Origin: an uncultured Oscillospiraceae bacterium
GTDB lineage: Bacteria; Bacillota; Clostridia; Oscillospirales; Oscillospiraceae
DNA length: 64,000 bases
NCBI GenBank assembly: GCA_910587255.1
Contig: CAJUKT010000096.1
Span: 1-64,000, forward strand
Direction of reading: 5' to 3'
Part shown: positions 43,324 to 51,711 of the stretch, piece after piece
Layout of the letters: every line of letters begins with the position of its first letter
Position numbering within the stretch: the first letter of the stretch is position 1
Made by a program: the position numbers and the translations under genes
Notes under the pieces: model-generated
The model's database searches: none
What the model saw: only the letters and a program-made list of their open reading frames with translations
Told to the model about the DNA's origin: nothing

Positions 43324-44624
43324 CAGCCGTCCTTGACCAGTGAGACCACCACAGAGTAGGTCCTGGGGGTCACCACTCCCACATCACTCAAGGTCCCCGC
43401 GCTGTCCAGGTAAATGGTGGCGGGCACCGTATACTTCCCGGCAGCCTGATTGATATCCTTCAAATCGGCCACGACACGGATGCTCTCCTCGGTAAGCTCG
43501 TCCAGCAGTACCTCCGGCCCCCGCACCCGTACCGCCAGAACCTGGGTGATGATAGTGGGCGTCCAGCCCTCGGGGGCGTTGATGGTGCTGATACGGCTGG
43601 TCACCTGGAAAGTGCGGGTCTCCACCCGTTTGTTCACCCTGAGAGTGGCGGTTACCTCGGTGATACCGCTCAGGTTTTCCAGCTCATCGGCCAGGGGGAT
43701 GGCAAATGTCACATCTCCCCCGTTTTGGGCCAGGTTATCGTCCAGCTCGGCCAGGTCTATGGTGCCCAGAAGCAGTTCTCCTTCACCCGCCAGCGCATCC
43801 ACAGCCTCTTTGCTGCCGGCCACTGTAATGCTCTTGTCGCTGAGACTGAGCGTGATGTCGTTTACACTCAGTCCTCCTCCCGACACCACATTCACCTTGA
43901 GCGGAATCTCCGCCGTAGCCCTTATGGGGAAAACCGTATAAATTGTGTCTACATCGCAGTTTACATCCAGCTCCAGCGGGTCGCCGCTTGCTCCGATCAG
44001 CTGGAAGGGAAAAGCATCGCTCACTGTCTCCGTCAGGTTGTCCCCAGAGACAATAACTTTAACGTGGGACACCTGGTTAACCAGATCCGCCCGGCCGCTG
44101 ACAACCAGTTCCGCTGGGTCAAAGCGGAAATCATCGTTATCTCCAGCCAAATAGCCCTCGGCCACCGTGCCTTGGAACTCACCTTCTATCCTTACCTTCC
44201 GGCTCAGTGCCTGGGCCACTTCCACACTCACTGCGCTGCCGCCCAGCCCGCCCGGTCCGCTGTAAATAATCTCCACATCCGTATCTTTGACCCCGTTAGG
44301 CAGAATCACCCGGTAGTTCACCACATGGGTATCCTCTGTGCTGATGTTGGCCACATTCGCCACCAGCCTGGGCTGCTCCCTCTTCAGCACGGCCAATACC
44401 GTAGGGGCCGCCTGGACGGTGATGGTGGCCTTCACATCCCGGTTGACAATCATCAGCCCCCGCTCCTCCAGAATTTCTTCCCCAGAAAACTCCACAGGGA
44501 GGTTTGCAAAGCGTTCGCTGTCCTTTGTTCCATCCTTGGAAGTCACAAACAACCATGCAGCGAAAGCCAGCACAATGGAGAGCACCATATATAGAGCCTT
44601 GCTGTCAAGAATCTTCTTTCCCAT
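43323..44624 (-). CDS. cdaR: CdaA regulator, YbbR-domain protein
   Basis: CdaR is membrane-anchored and modulates the diadenylate cyclase CdaA. The 433-residue protein has one N-terminal helix (about 10-27, LYMVLSIVLAFAAWLFV) and four YbbR-type beta modules outside (for example VNYRVILPNGVKDTDVEI). It overlaps the cdaA end by 20 bases, so the two are translated together. The typical third gene, glmM, is not present downstream. Confidence 0.92.
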   Translation of the reverse strand: MGKKILDSKALYMVLSIVLAFAAWLFVTSKDGTKDSERFANLPVEFSGEEILEERGLMIVNRDVKATITVQAAPTVLAVLKREQPRLVANVANISTEDTHVVNYRVILPNGVKDTDVEIIYSGPGGLGGSAVSVEVAQALSRKVRIEGEFQGTVAEGYLAGDNDDFRFDPAELVVSGRADLVNQVSHVKVIVSGDNLTETVSDAFPFQLIGASGDPLELDVNCDVDTIYTVFPIRATAEIPLKVNVVSGGGLSVNDITLSLSDKSITVAGSKEAVDALAGEGELLLGTIDLAELDDNLAQNGGDVTFAIPLADELENLSGITEVTATLRVNKRVETRTFQVTSRISTINAPEGWTPTIITQVLAVRVRGPEVLLDELTEESIRVVADLKDINQAAGKYTVPATIYLDSAGTLSDVGVVTPRTYSVVVSLVKDG

Positions 44625-45504
44625 TGGAATTATCTCCCTTGATACCCCTGAATACGCTGGAAATCCGGGCGGCAGCGGTGACGGGCTTATTCTCCTCGCC
44701 GGACCCAGGCATCAGCTCCAGGCGGAGCAGCCGCTCCAAGGTCTCCGGCGATAGGTGACGCTTAAGCATCCCATTGACAGCCACCGAAATCGAGCCTGTT
44801 TCCTCAGATACAACTGCCACCACTGCGTCGGAGTTCTCACTGATGCCGATACCAGCCCGGTGGCGCATACCCAGATCCCGGCTCAAATTCACATTGCCCG
44901 ACAGGGGAAGCATACAGCCAGCCCCTATGATGCGCCCGCTTCGGACAATCACCGCCCCATCGTGAAGAGGCGCTTTGTTCCAAAATAAGTTCTTCAAAAG
45001 CTCGGCTGACACCTGGCAGTCCAGGCTGGTGCCGGTCTTGAGCACGTCGTCCAGCAGTGTGCGGCGCTCAAATACCATCAGCGCCCCCACCCTGTCCCTG
45101 GACAGGGACGCATAGGCGTCCACTGTCTCCTTAATGGCTGTTTCCAGGTCATTGCTGTAGCTCTCCGCTACAAACAGCTCTTTAATTTTTCCGCTGCCCA
45201 TCTGTTCCAGAAACCGGCGCAGCTCCGGCTGAAACAGGATGATAAGGGCGATGACGCCCAGCTCCACCGCGTTGTTCAGCACCGTGCGGACAACCCTCAG
45301 ATGGAGCTGCGGCAGATTGGCCAGCGCCATAGCCACCACAATAAACAAAATGGCCTTGACCACCTGCCCGGACCGGCTGCGCCGCACAAAGCGGAACAGG
45401 TGGTAAATACCAAAGGCAATGATAGCCATATCCAGAAGGTCGGTGAGGCCGATGAGCCTGAGGTATTCCGGCACCAGCTCAAGCGTCTGCATAATGTTTT
45501 CCAC
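44605..45504 (-). CDS. cdaA: Diadenylate cyclase CdaA
   Basis: CdaA makes c-di-AMP, the essential second messenger for potassium and osmolyte control. The 299-residue protein has three membrane helices (to about residue 85) and a DAC domain with the catalytic DGA in PLHDGAVIV and RHR in LGMRHRAGIG. The start is a GTG at 45504 with AAGGAG upstream; longer frames have no site. It heads the super-operon. Confidence 0.95.
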   Translation of the reverse strand: MENIMQTLELVPEYLRLIGLTDLLDMAIIAFGIYHLFRFVRRSRSGQVVKAILFIVVAMALANLPQLHLRVVRTVLNNAVELGVIALIILFQPELRRFLEQMGSGKIKELFVAESYSNDLETAIKETVDAYASLSRDRVGALMVFERRTLLDDVLKTGTSLDCQVSAELLKNLFWNKAPLHDGAVIVRSGRIIGAGCMLPLSGNVNLSRDLGMRHRAGIGISENSDAVVAVVSEETGSISVAVNGMLKRHLSPETLERLLRLELMPGSGEENKPVTAAARISSVFRGIKGDNSNGKEDS

Positions 45505-45571
45505 GCATGCCCACTCCTTTCCTCCCCGAAACTGTTGCGGCTGCGGAATGCCACACTGCGGCATTTTGAAT

Positions 45572-45600
45572 ATTATAGCTTATCTCTCCGTCGTTGGCAA
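45572..45600 (-). promoter_or_regulatory. Promoter of the cdaA super-operon
   Basis: Minus strand: TTGCCA (45595-45600), 17-base spacer, perfect TATAAT (45572-45577), about 68 bases before the GTG start. Confidence 0.8.
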
Positions 45601-45650
45601 GTAATTCAAGGAGAATTCAGAGAAAATTCATGTCCTGCGCCATAGAAAGC

Positions 45651-45683
45651 GGAGGGGGCGCGGTCTGCGCCGCGCCCCCCTCC
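45651..45683. terminator. Terminator of the DUF3343/aminotransferase pair
   Basis: GGAGGGGGCGCGG pairs with CCGCGCCCCCCTCC (one bulge) over six bases. It lies just past the stop at 45687; the plus side has TTTTTTT, the minus side a weaker TTTCTA. Confidence 0.65.
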
Positions 45684-45686
45684 GTC

Positions 45687-46817
45687 CTATTTTTTTGCCG
45701 TTCTTGCCAGCTCCCGGACAGCCGCCGCCGCTTGATCCACCTGATCTGGGTGGTTAAAGGCGGAAAAGCTGAACCGAATGGTTCCGGTTTCCACAGTGCC
45801 CGCCGTGCGGTGGGCCAGCGGTGCGCAATGCAGCCCCGAGCGTACCGCAATCCCCCGCTTTGCCAGCATCTCACCTGCCTCCTCGCAGTCCAGGCCGTCC
45901 ACAATCACGGAGCACAGGCCGCTCTGACTGTCGCCCCAACCTCGGAACACTGTGACGCCGGAACAGCGTTCCAGCGCGTCCATCATCCGCCCGGCCAATG
46001 CCCGCTCATGGCGGTGGATACGGCCGGCGCCCGTTCTGGCCACGAATTTCATCCCCTCCAGCAGGCCAGCCGCACCACATACGTTGTGGGTGCCCGCCTC
46101 CAAGCGGTCAGGGAGAAAATCCGGCATCTCCTGCTGTGCAGACAGGCTTCCCGTCCCGCCGTACAGCAAAGGCTGTACCTGGCCGCCGCACAGCAGCAGC
46201 CCTGTGCCCTGGGGACCATACAGGCCCTTGTGTCCCGGCATGGCGATGAATGCCGCCCCCCAGCTCTCCATATCCACGCTGAGCATCCCGGCAGACTGGG
46301 ACGCATCCACAATCAGGGGCACGCCCCGCTCCTTGCAAAGCTGAGCGATACGTCCCACGGGCTGGATAAACCCAAACACATTAGACACATGGTTGCAGAT
46401 CACCGCGTCCACATCGGATGTAATCTCCCGCTCAAAGGCAGCGTATACCCCTTCCGGGTCAAACAACGGCCCGGCCGCCTCCTTGACCTTTACCCCGGGG
46501 ATGGCGTAAAGAGGCCGGGTGACGGCATTGTGCTCATAGCCGGAGATCACTGCTGTTCCCCCGGGCCCTACCAGAGATCGGATGGCAATGTTCAGCCCGT
46601 GGGTGGCATTTGAGGTCAACACCACCTGCTCCGGGCCGTTCACATGAAACATCCGTCCCGCCTGCTCCCGCAGCTGATACATCAGCTCCGCCGCCCTCAT
46701 GCCAGGGGCATGCCCTCCCCGTCCCGGACTGGCCAGGTGCGTCATGGCCCAGGCGGAGGCCCGGGGCACCGCCCCGGGCTTTTCCAGCGTGGTGGCCGCG
46801 CTGTCCAGATAGATCAT
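45687..46817 (-). CDS. Class V aminotransferase, cysteine-desulfurase-like
   Basis: A 376-residue PLP enzyme of the NifS/SufS-like family. Motifs: AATTLEKPGAVPRA near the start, TSNATHGLNIAIRSL, the PLP Lys in MPGHKGLYGPQGTG, and the catalytic Cys in SGLHCAPLAHRTAGT. Such proteins release sulfur or selenium from Cys/Sec. It is translated right after a DUF3343 gene, which overlaps its start. Confidence 0.9.
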   Translation of the reverse strand: MIYLDSAATTLEKPGAVPRASAWAMTHLASPGRGGHAPGMRAAELMYQLREQAGRMFHVNGPEQVVLTSNATHGLNIAIRSLVGPGGTAVISGYEHNAVTRPLYAIPGVKVKEAAGPLFDPEGVYAAFEREITSDVDAVICNHVSNVFGFIQPVGRIAQLCKERGVPLIVDASQSAGMLSVDMESWGAAFIAMPGHKGLYGPQGTGLLLCGGQVQPLLYGGTGSLSAQQEMPDFLPDRLEAGTHNVCGAAGLLEGMKFVARTGAGRIHRHERALAGRMMDALERCSGVTVFRGWGDSQSGLCSVIVDGLDCEEAGEMLAKRGIAVRSGLHCAPLAHRTAGTVETGTIRFSFSAFNHPDQVDQAAAAVRELARTAKK

Positions 46818-47068
46818 GGTCTCACCTCGCTGTACTCTCCCTCTGCTGTCTGAAGGAACACCTGCTTGGGCGACATACCCTCCCGGCGCAGTACCGTCAG
46901 CGCGTCGGTGAGCCGTCTTTCTGGAATACGCACACAGTAACCACAGCCCTCCTTGGAGATGAGCTTAGGCGAACGCTGAACCCAGCCGGGAATGCCCACC
47001 CGCTCCAGCACCTGCGCGGTGCGCTGGGCATAGGTGAGCGAGCGGCAGATGATGAGATAATAAACCAT
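46814..47068 (-). CDS. DUF3343 family protein, putative Se/S carrier-like
   Basis: An 84-residue protein of the DUF3343 family, often annotated as Se/S-carrier-like and found beside cysteine-desulfurase-like enzymes. It has a CGYC motif (residues 42-45, KEGCGYCVRIPE) that could hold persulfide or metal. The overlap (stop at 46814, next start at 46817) marks translational coupling. Chemical role is inference. Confidence 0.8.
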   Translation of the reverse strand: MVYYLIICRSLTYAQRTAQVLERVGIPGWVQRSPKLISKEGCGYCVRIPERRLTDALTVLRREGMSPKQVFLQTAEGEYSEVRP

Positions 47069-47380
47069 TGGCCCACCCGTCCTTTCCCTGTTTTGAGAAA
47101 CACGTAAGCGCTCCTCTCAAGGACATCATATTCCCTGAAAGGAGCGCAGGTGACACTGTTCACATTTCTTCTCTCCTGTCCAGAAACACAAGGACAGCTT
47201 GTAACTTCTATTGGTGCCTTTGATTTTGACGGAGCGCAGGAGTAATCCCGGCCCCGAATTCTCTTTTTCTATCAACTGAGGGGACTCGAATTCCCGAGTG
47301 TTTCCCTGAAATTCCCAAACCACAGAAAATCAGCTGCCCTTAGGCGCTGTTTGAAAATTGCCGCCATCCCCAAACGAACC
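47069..47380. other. Intergenic stretch with a large imperfect hairpin
   Basis: No supported gene; a 65-codon minus frame (47126-47323) has no family or ribosome site. GCGCTCCTCTCA (47108-47119) and TGAAAGGAGCGC (47136-47147) form a long stem with two mismatches ahead of the DUF3343 gene. GGAGCGCAGG recurs at 47141 and 47231. Function unknown. Confidence 0.55.
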
Positions 47381-48679
47381 CTAGGGCTGGGCGCTTCCGA
47401 TGACAATCATATTGGGCCAGCGCGCCTCCATGCGCACATCGCTGTACTGCCGGTCGATGAACTCCTCAAAGGCATTGGCGGGCTCAGGCTGGATGGGCCG
47501 GGTGCTGTAGCGCAGCATGGCGGCGCTGGTGAGCAGGGCGTTGCAGGCCATGACAAATACCACGATCCAGGTGGCGATCTTGCCCGCCAGGGCGGGCAGG
47601 GACTCGATCCCCTTGGACATAGGGGGATAGATCATATTGATCCACACCACCGCCAGCACGCCCCAGAAAAAGCAGAACAGCACGTTGGTGCGCCCGCCGA
47701 TGTTCAGCAGCATGTCGCTGTAGTCCCAGAACACCGTGCCGAATACCAGCTCGGTGAACACGCTGCACAGGTACTCATAAGCGCCGCCCACCAGGAATCC
47801 CGCCAGAAAGATATAGCGGTCGCTTTTCTCCGCCAGCCCCTGGAGGGTAACGGTGAGCACCACCGCCCCCAGCCCCCACACAAAGCTGAAGGGGCCGTAG
47901 AGCACGCTGGAGCGGTTCATCCATTCCCCGTCCACCAAGCCGCACCAGAAGGTCTCGATGATATCCCCCAGCAGGGCGGAGATGAGGAATACCCATACCA
48001 GCTTGTCCCAGCACAGGCCCTTGGCAAAGGTGTATGATCCCTCATCCTGTCCTGGGCCCGTCTCCAGTCCGGGATAGGCCTTTTGCAGACGCTTCCAGAC
48101 GCTGTTGTAGATGCGCCCGGCCAGCCTGCCCTGGCCGCTGCCCGCCAGACGCTCCTCGTAGCGGGAGGCGTCCCCGGTGCGCACGGCGTAGAAGACGGCG
48201 GCAAAGTCCAGGGCAGTGAGGACAAAGCAGACGATGACCACGAGCTGCCGGAGCAGATCGGGAACCAGCATCAATCCGGCCAGCAGGAAGGGGTGGATGA
48301 TGAAATACGTCAGATAATAGACCCCGGCTACCAGGGCGGAGGAAAGAAGACCCTTGCCCGTGCCGGACAGCAGACGGCTGCGTTCCTGGTTCCAGCGGAT
48401 CTTGGGCCCCACCCGCTGGAAAAAGTAGTCGCCGATGCGCTCCACCACGGAGGACACCACCATGGTGGCCAGGAAGGATAGAACAGGCCGCCCTGCCAGG
48501 GTGGGCAGCAGCAGGATCAGAAGGACAAAGGTGAAGCCGTAGGATAGAACCAGCGGCAGGACGACCACGCCGCGGTTACAAAATTTGCGCCGGCTGACGG
48601 CATAGTACCCCGCCTCCGCCGCCCATCCCAGGAAGGAATAGATAAGCAGATACAGAGCCAGTTCATAGAAATCATACAA
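47381..48679 (-). CDS. CmpB-type polytopic membrane protein (putative ABC-transporter type IV)
   Basis: A 432-residue protein with about ten membrane helices. It has two repeats of the CmpB/PF06541 pattern: FLGWAAEAGYYAV...NRGVVVLPLVLSYGF near the start and LGDIIETFWCGLVD...NRSSVLYGPFSFVWG in the second half. No ATP-binding partner gene lies nearby, so transport is not shown. Likely monocistronic, divergent from the folate transporter, with its own promoter. Confidence 0.85.
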   Translation of the reverse strand: MYDFYELALYLLIYSFLGWAAEAGYYAVSRRKFCNRGVVVLPLVLSYGFTFVLLILLLPTLAGRPVLSFLATMVVSSVVERIGDYFFQRVGPKIRWNQERSRLLSGTGKGLLSSALVAGVYYLTYFIIHPFLLAGLMLVPDLLRQLVVIVCFVLTALDFAAVFYAVRTGDASRYEERLAGSGQGRLAGRIYNSVWKRLQKAYPGLETGPGQDEGSYTFAKGLCWDKLVWVFLISALLGDIIETFWCGLVDGEWMNRSSVLYGPFSFVWGLGAVVLTVTLQGLAEKSDRYIFLAGFLVGGAYEYLCSVFTELVFGTVFWDYSDMLLNIGGRTNVLFCFFWGVLAVVWINMIYPPMSKGIESLPALAGKIATWIVVFVMACNALLTSAAMLRYSTRPIQPEPANAFEEFIDRQYSDVRMEARWPNMIVIGSAQP

Positions 48680-48723
48680 CGATGGTCACAGCCTTTCTCT
48701 CTATACGCAGTCTTTTATGCTGG

Positions 48724-48751
48724 ATTATACCATAATTCGAGGATAGTTCAA
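48724..48751 (-). promoter_or_regulatory. Promoter of the CmpB-type gene
   Basis: Minus strand: TTGAAC (48746-48751), 16-base spacer, perfect TATAAT (48724-48729), about 45 bases before the ATG. Confidence 0.72.
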
Positions 48752-48826
48752 TACCCAGCGGGAAGAAATCACAATTCCATGCCTCTCCGCGCCCGGCGGG
48801 CAGGGGGATTTCGGCGATATATCCAC

Positions 48827-48855
48827 TTGCATTTTACGCCGAAATGGGTTACACT
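48827..48855 (+). promoter_or_regulatory. Promoter of folT
   Basis: TTGCAT (48827-48832), 17-base spacer, TACACT (48850-48855). The predicted start near 48862 is at the 5-prime end of the riboswitch. Confidence 0.7.
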
Positions 48856-48863
48856 GGAAAATA

Positions 48864-48981
48864 GGCAGAGTAGGAGCGCGCGTGTCAGGAGGCATTGCCT
48901 CCGCAGTGCCGGCGGGACGGGGAGTTGTCCGCCGGACGAAAAGCCGCAAGGCTTGCAGTGCGCCCTCCGCATCCCGCTGCC
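48864..48981 (+). promoter_or_regulatory. Tetrahydrofolate (THF-I) riboswitch
   Basis: The leader matches the folT-type THF aptamer: GGCAGAGTAG at the 5-prime side, a middle AGTGCCGGCGGGAC, and CCGCATCCCGCTGCC at the 3-prime side. GGCAG pairs with CTGCC as P1. A competing stem uses GCCGCA (48979-48984) with TGCGGC (49016-49021), sharing the P1 3-prime strand, which suggests ligand-dependent access to the AAGGAGG at 49051. The regulated gene is the folate transporter, as known for this class. Confidence 0.85.
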
Positions 48982-49066
48982 GCATGGTGGAACTGCGCCT
49001 TTTGGGCTTCCTTTGTGCGGCATACCCGTTTTGGGTGCTGCCGAATAAAAAAGGAGGTCTTTTTTT

Positions 49067-49741
49067 ATGGAAATCTTCACAACACCCTTCTCCCGTGCCT
49101 ACTGGCGGTGCGCCGCGCGTGACGCGAAAAAGCTGCGCGTGCTGGTATTCTCCGCGCTGATGGTGGCCGCCTGTGTGGCGCTGAGCTACCTGAAATCCAT
49201 CCCCATTGCCGACAATATCCGAGTGACCTGGGGCTTCCTGTCCAGGGCGCTGTGCGCCCTGGTGGGCGGGCCGGTGAACGCGCTGCTGTTCGGCTTTGTG
49301 GAGGATACGGTGAGCTACTTTATGAACCCGGACGGTGGGTATAACCCCTTTTACGTCTTCACCACTATGCTGGGGATGCTCACCTACGCCCTGTTTCTCT
49401 ACCGCTCGGAGGTGACGGTGACACGCATCTTCCTGGCCAAGCTAGTCACCAACATCCAGAACGTGTTTTTACAGTCGCTAGGCACCTACCTGTGGTACTC
49501 CAGCAAGGGGTATTGGGCCATCGTGGGGGTGCGCGCGGTGAAGAACGCCGTGATGCTGCCTATTCAAACCATCATGCTGGCGGCGCTGTTCGCCGCGCTG
49601 CTGCCTGTGCTGCATCGGATGGGCTATCTGCCCGACCAGGCGGCCCGGCTGAAGCTGTGGAAGAGGCCGGGGTGGCTGGATCGGCAAAAGACACCGGCCA
49701 ATGTGGAAGGACCCTCCAGAAAGGACCCTTGGGAGGACTGA
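49067..49741 (+). CDS. folT: Folate ECF transporter S component
   Basis: The substrate-binding membrane subunit of an energy-coupling-factor folate transporter; shared A/T subunits are elsewhere. The 224-residue protein has about six helices. Family marks: LVFSALMVAACVALSYLKSI, FLSRALCALVGGPVNALLFG and a lumenal turn NPDGGYNPFYVF. AAGGAGG precedes the ATG. The THF riboswitch in the leader confirms the folate link. Confidence 0.9.
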   Translation: MEIFTTPFSRAYWRCAARDAKKLRVLVFSALMVAACVALSYLKSIPIADNIRVTWGFLSRALCALVGGPVNALLFGFVEDTVSYFMNPDGGYNPFYVFTTMLGMLTYALFLYRSEVTVTRIFLAKLVTNIQNVFLQSLGTYLWYSSKGYWAIVGVRAVKNAVMLPIQTIMLAALFAALLPVLHRMGYLPDQAARLKLWKRPGWLDRQKTPANVEGPSRKDPWED

Positions 49742-49763
49742 CCGCCTGGACCGCATAACCAGA

Positions 49764-49807
49764 GCCATGTCCGCATACCTTCCCATGAGGGGGGATGCGG
49801 ACATGGC
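49764..49807 (+). promoter_or_regulatory. Hairpin over the start of the AGCS gene
   Basis: GCCATGTCCGCA (49764-49775) pairs perfectly with TGCGGACATGGC (49796-49807). The 20-base loop holds the ribosome site GAGGGGGGA and the 3-prime arm holds the start codon at 49803, so the structure could block initiation unless upstream folT translation opens it. Confidence 0.65.
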
Positions 49808-51191
49808 TTTTGTTCAGTGGCTGGGGGATTTTCTGTGGGGCGGGCCGCTGCTGGCAGCGTTTCTGGCGGTGGGGCTGTGGTATTCTTTTGGCTCCGGCTT
49901 TTTCCAGCTCTTCGGGCTGCCTGTGTGGTGGAGGACCACAATGGGCTCCCTGTTCCGGCGAAGGAAGGGGGAGGGTGAGGGCGGCGGGGTGACCCAGCTA
50001 CAGGCCTTATCCACCGCCCTGGCGGCCACCATCGGAACCGGCTCCATCGCCGGGGTGGCCACCGCCATCGCCTACGGCGGGCCGGGGGCGGTGTTCTGGA
50101 TGTGGATGTCCGCCCTGCTGGGGATGATGACCGGGTGTGGGGAGAAGATTTTGGCGGTGCGCCACCGGGAGCGCGGCCCTGACGGACACTGGCGGGGCGG
50201 CCCCATGCAGTATATGGGGAAGGGGCTGCGCCTGCCAGGATTGGCAAAAATATTTGCCCTTTTGTGCATTGGGGAGACGCTGACAGGAGGCAATCTGGCC
50301 CAGGCAAACTCCATTGCCACGGCCCTGTCCGCTTCCGGGGGGATCAACCCTATGGCGGTGGGCGTGGTGCTGGCGGTGGTCACCGCCGTGGTGCTGATGG
50401 GGGGCATCCGCCGAATCGGCAGGCTGTGTGAGCTGCTGGTACCCGCCATGGCGCTGCTGTTTGTGGGGGCAGGGCTGGCGGTGATTGCCGTCAACTGGCA
50501 GGCGGCGCCGGAGGCGCTGGAACAGATTGTGCGCTACGCCTTTGCTCCCCGGGCGGTGGCGGGAGGCTATGCCATGGGGACAGCCCTGCGTTATGGGGTG
50601 GCCCGGGGGGTGTTTACCAATGAGGCCGGGGTGGGTATGTCCGCCATCGCACATGCCTGCGCCGATGTGGACGAGCCGGCCGAGCAGGGGATGTGGGGCA
50701 TTTTTGAGGTATTCTTTGCCACCATGGTTATCTGTACGGTGACGGCGCTGGTTATACTCACCTCCGGGGTGTACGACCCGGCCCGGATGCTGCCTCTGGC
50801 AGAGGGTGGCACGGTGCCCCGGGAACTGCTGGGTGCGCCGCTGACGGTGGCGGGGTTTGCCACCCTGTTTGGCGAGGCGGGGGAGTGGATTGTGTCGGTG
50901 AGCCTGATTTTGTTCGCGTTTACCTCCCTCATTGGCTCAGGGTATTACGGGCGGCGGGGAGTAGAGACGCTTACCCCCGCACGGTGGGCCCAGGGGCTAT
51001 ATCTGCTGGCGTTTCCCGCCTTCATTGTGCTGGGAGCTGTGGGAGATGTTACGGCGGTGTGGCAGGTGGTGGATGTATTCAGCGGTGTGCTGGCGGTGGT
51101 AAATCTGCCCGCGCTGCTGCTTCTGTCGCCGGAAGCGCTCTATCTGCTGCGGGTATGGCTGGTGGGGCAAAAAAAGAAAATGGAGAATTGA
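49803..51191 (+). CDS. Alanine/glycine:cation symporter (AGCS) family protein
   Basis: A 462-residue carrier with about eleven helices. Family motifs: TALAATIGTGSIAGVATAIA near the start (ligand loop), GGPMQYMGKGLR, and GVFTNEAGVGMSAIAHACAD. Such carriers import alanine or glycine with sodium or protons. The ATG at 49803 sits seven bases after GAGGGGGG, inside a strong hairpin; earlier in-frame ATGs (49701, 49785) lack sites. It starts 61 bases after folT. Confidence 0.9.
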   Translation: MAFVQWLGDFLWGGPLLAAFLAVGLWYSFGSGFFQLFGLPVWWRTTMGSLFRRRKGEGEGGGVTQLQALSTALAATIGTGSIAGVATAIAYGGPGAVFWMWMSALLGMMTGCGEKILAVRHRERGPDGHWRGGPMQYMGKGLRLPGLAKIFALLCIGETLTGGNLAQANSIATALSASGGINPMAVGVVLAVVTAVVLMGGIRRIGRLCELLVPAMALLFVGAGLAVIAVNWQAAPEALEQIVRYAFAPRAVAGGYAMGTALRYGVARGVFTNEAGVGMSAIAHACADVDEPAEQGMWGIFEVFFATMVICTVTALVILTSGVYDPARMLPLAEGGTVPRELLGAPLTVAGFATLFGEAGEWIVSVSLILFAFTSLIGSGYYGRRGVETLTPARWAQGLYLLAFPAFIVLGAVGDVTAVWQVVDVFSGVLAVVNLPALLLLSPEALYLLRVWLVGQKKKMEN

Positions 51192-51202
51192 GAAGAATCC
51201 AC

Positions 51203-51230
51203 TTGACAACGGGAGAAAAGCTGGTATAAT
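51203..51230 (+). promoter_or_regulatory. Promoter of tRNA-Ser
   Basis: Perfect TTGACA (51203-51208), 16-base spacer, perfect TATAAT (51225-51230); start expected about 50 bases upstream of the mature tRNA. Confidence 0.85.
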
Positions 51231-51287
51231 AATCTACGTTGCGCCGCACTACAGCGGCGAGAAGCATTGTGACTTCGCCACCGATTT

Positions 51288-51378
51288 GCAGCGGTATCGA
51301 AGAGGTCATAACGAGCACGATTGGAAATCGTGTAGCGGCTGAAACCGCTCGAGGGTTCGAATCCCTCCCGCTGCGCCA
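51288..51378 (+). tRNA. tRNA-Ser (anticodon GGA)
   Basis: Acceptor GCAGCGG pairs with CCGCTGC, the anticodon loop is GATTGGAAATC (GGA, reading UCC/UCU), the variable arm is long (TAGCGGCTGAAACCGCT), the T loop GGTTCGAATCC is standard, and CCA is encoded. Length 91 bases, a class II tRNA. Confidence 0.96.
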
Positions 51379-51386
51379 TAAGAACC

Positions 51387-51434
51387 AAACGGTGGATACC
51401 GTAGGCGTTCAGCCTACGGTATCCACCGTTTTTG
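51387..51434 (+). terminator. Very strong terminator after tRNA-Ser
   Basis: A perfect 20-bp stem (51387-51406 with 51412-51431) over a five-base loop, running into TTTTT. Confidence 0.95.
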
Positions 51435-51493
51435 GAATTTTTATCCCCTCATTTTTCGCACGGTGAACAGCAGATGCCAACGGGCAATTTTAA

Positions 51494-51524
51494 GCGTCTG
51501 ACGGGACTCGAACCCGCACAGTCA
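51494..51524 (-). repeat. tRNA 3-prime-half fragment
   Basis: The minus strand contains GTGACTGTGCGGGTTCGAGTCCCGTCAGACGC: a T arm with normal loop (GCGGG, TTCGAGT, CCCGT) and a 3-prime acceptor-like strand. No matching 5-prime half is present. It does not match the adjacent tRNA-Ser acceptor. It could be the scar of an element that inserted in another tRNA gene. Confidence 0.6.
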
Positions 51525-51563
51525 CAATTGGGGTTAGCTCCCATTTTGAGCGGGAAAAAATGC

Positions 51564-51710
51564 GTTATTTTAGCTGGGGCGCTATGGGCGGAGAGCGTCA
51601 AAACCTTGAACGATGTCCTCCGTATCGCCTCCAGTCTGGGCCAATACGAGTTCATTGAGGGCGTTATCACAGACAAAGAGCTGGGAGGTTGTCTGGAGGT
51701 GTGGCCATAA
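51564..51710 (+). other. Remnant coding stretch of mobile-element type
   Basis: The frame ending at 51710 contains ALWAESVKTLNDVLRIASSL and GQYEFIEGVITDKELGG, protein-like but without a start of its own; its upstream part runs through the tRNA fragment. The family is uncertain. It lies immediately ahead of the relaxase relic in the same direction, which suggests the same lost element. Confidence 0.35.
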
Positions 51711-51711
51711 G

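Noticed and set aside
47275..47300. A second tRNA T-arm-like string (GGACTCGAATTCCC)
   Set aside because: The stem does not close as a proper T arm and no acceptor strand follows, so it was not called a tRNA fragment.
47126..47323. A 65-codon minus-strand frame upstream of the DUF3343 gene
   Set aside because: It overlaps the long hairpin, lacks a ribosome site and has no recognisable family.
51449..51676. A 75-codon minus-strand frame containing CAGSSPVRRL
   Set aside because: This peptide string is produced by the tRNA T-arm fragment read as protein; there is no ribosome site.
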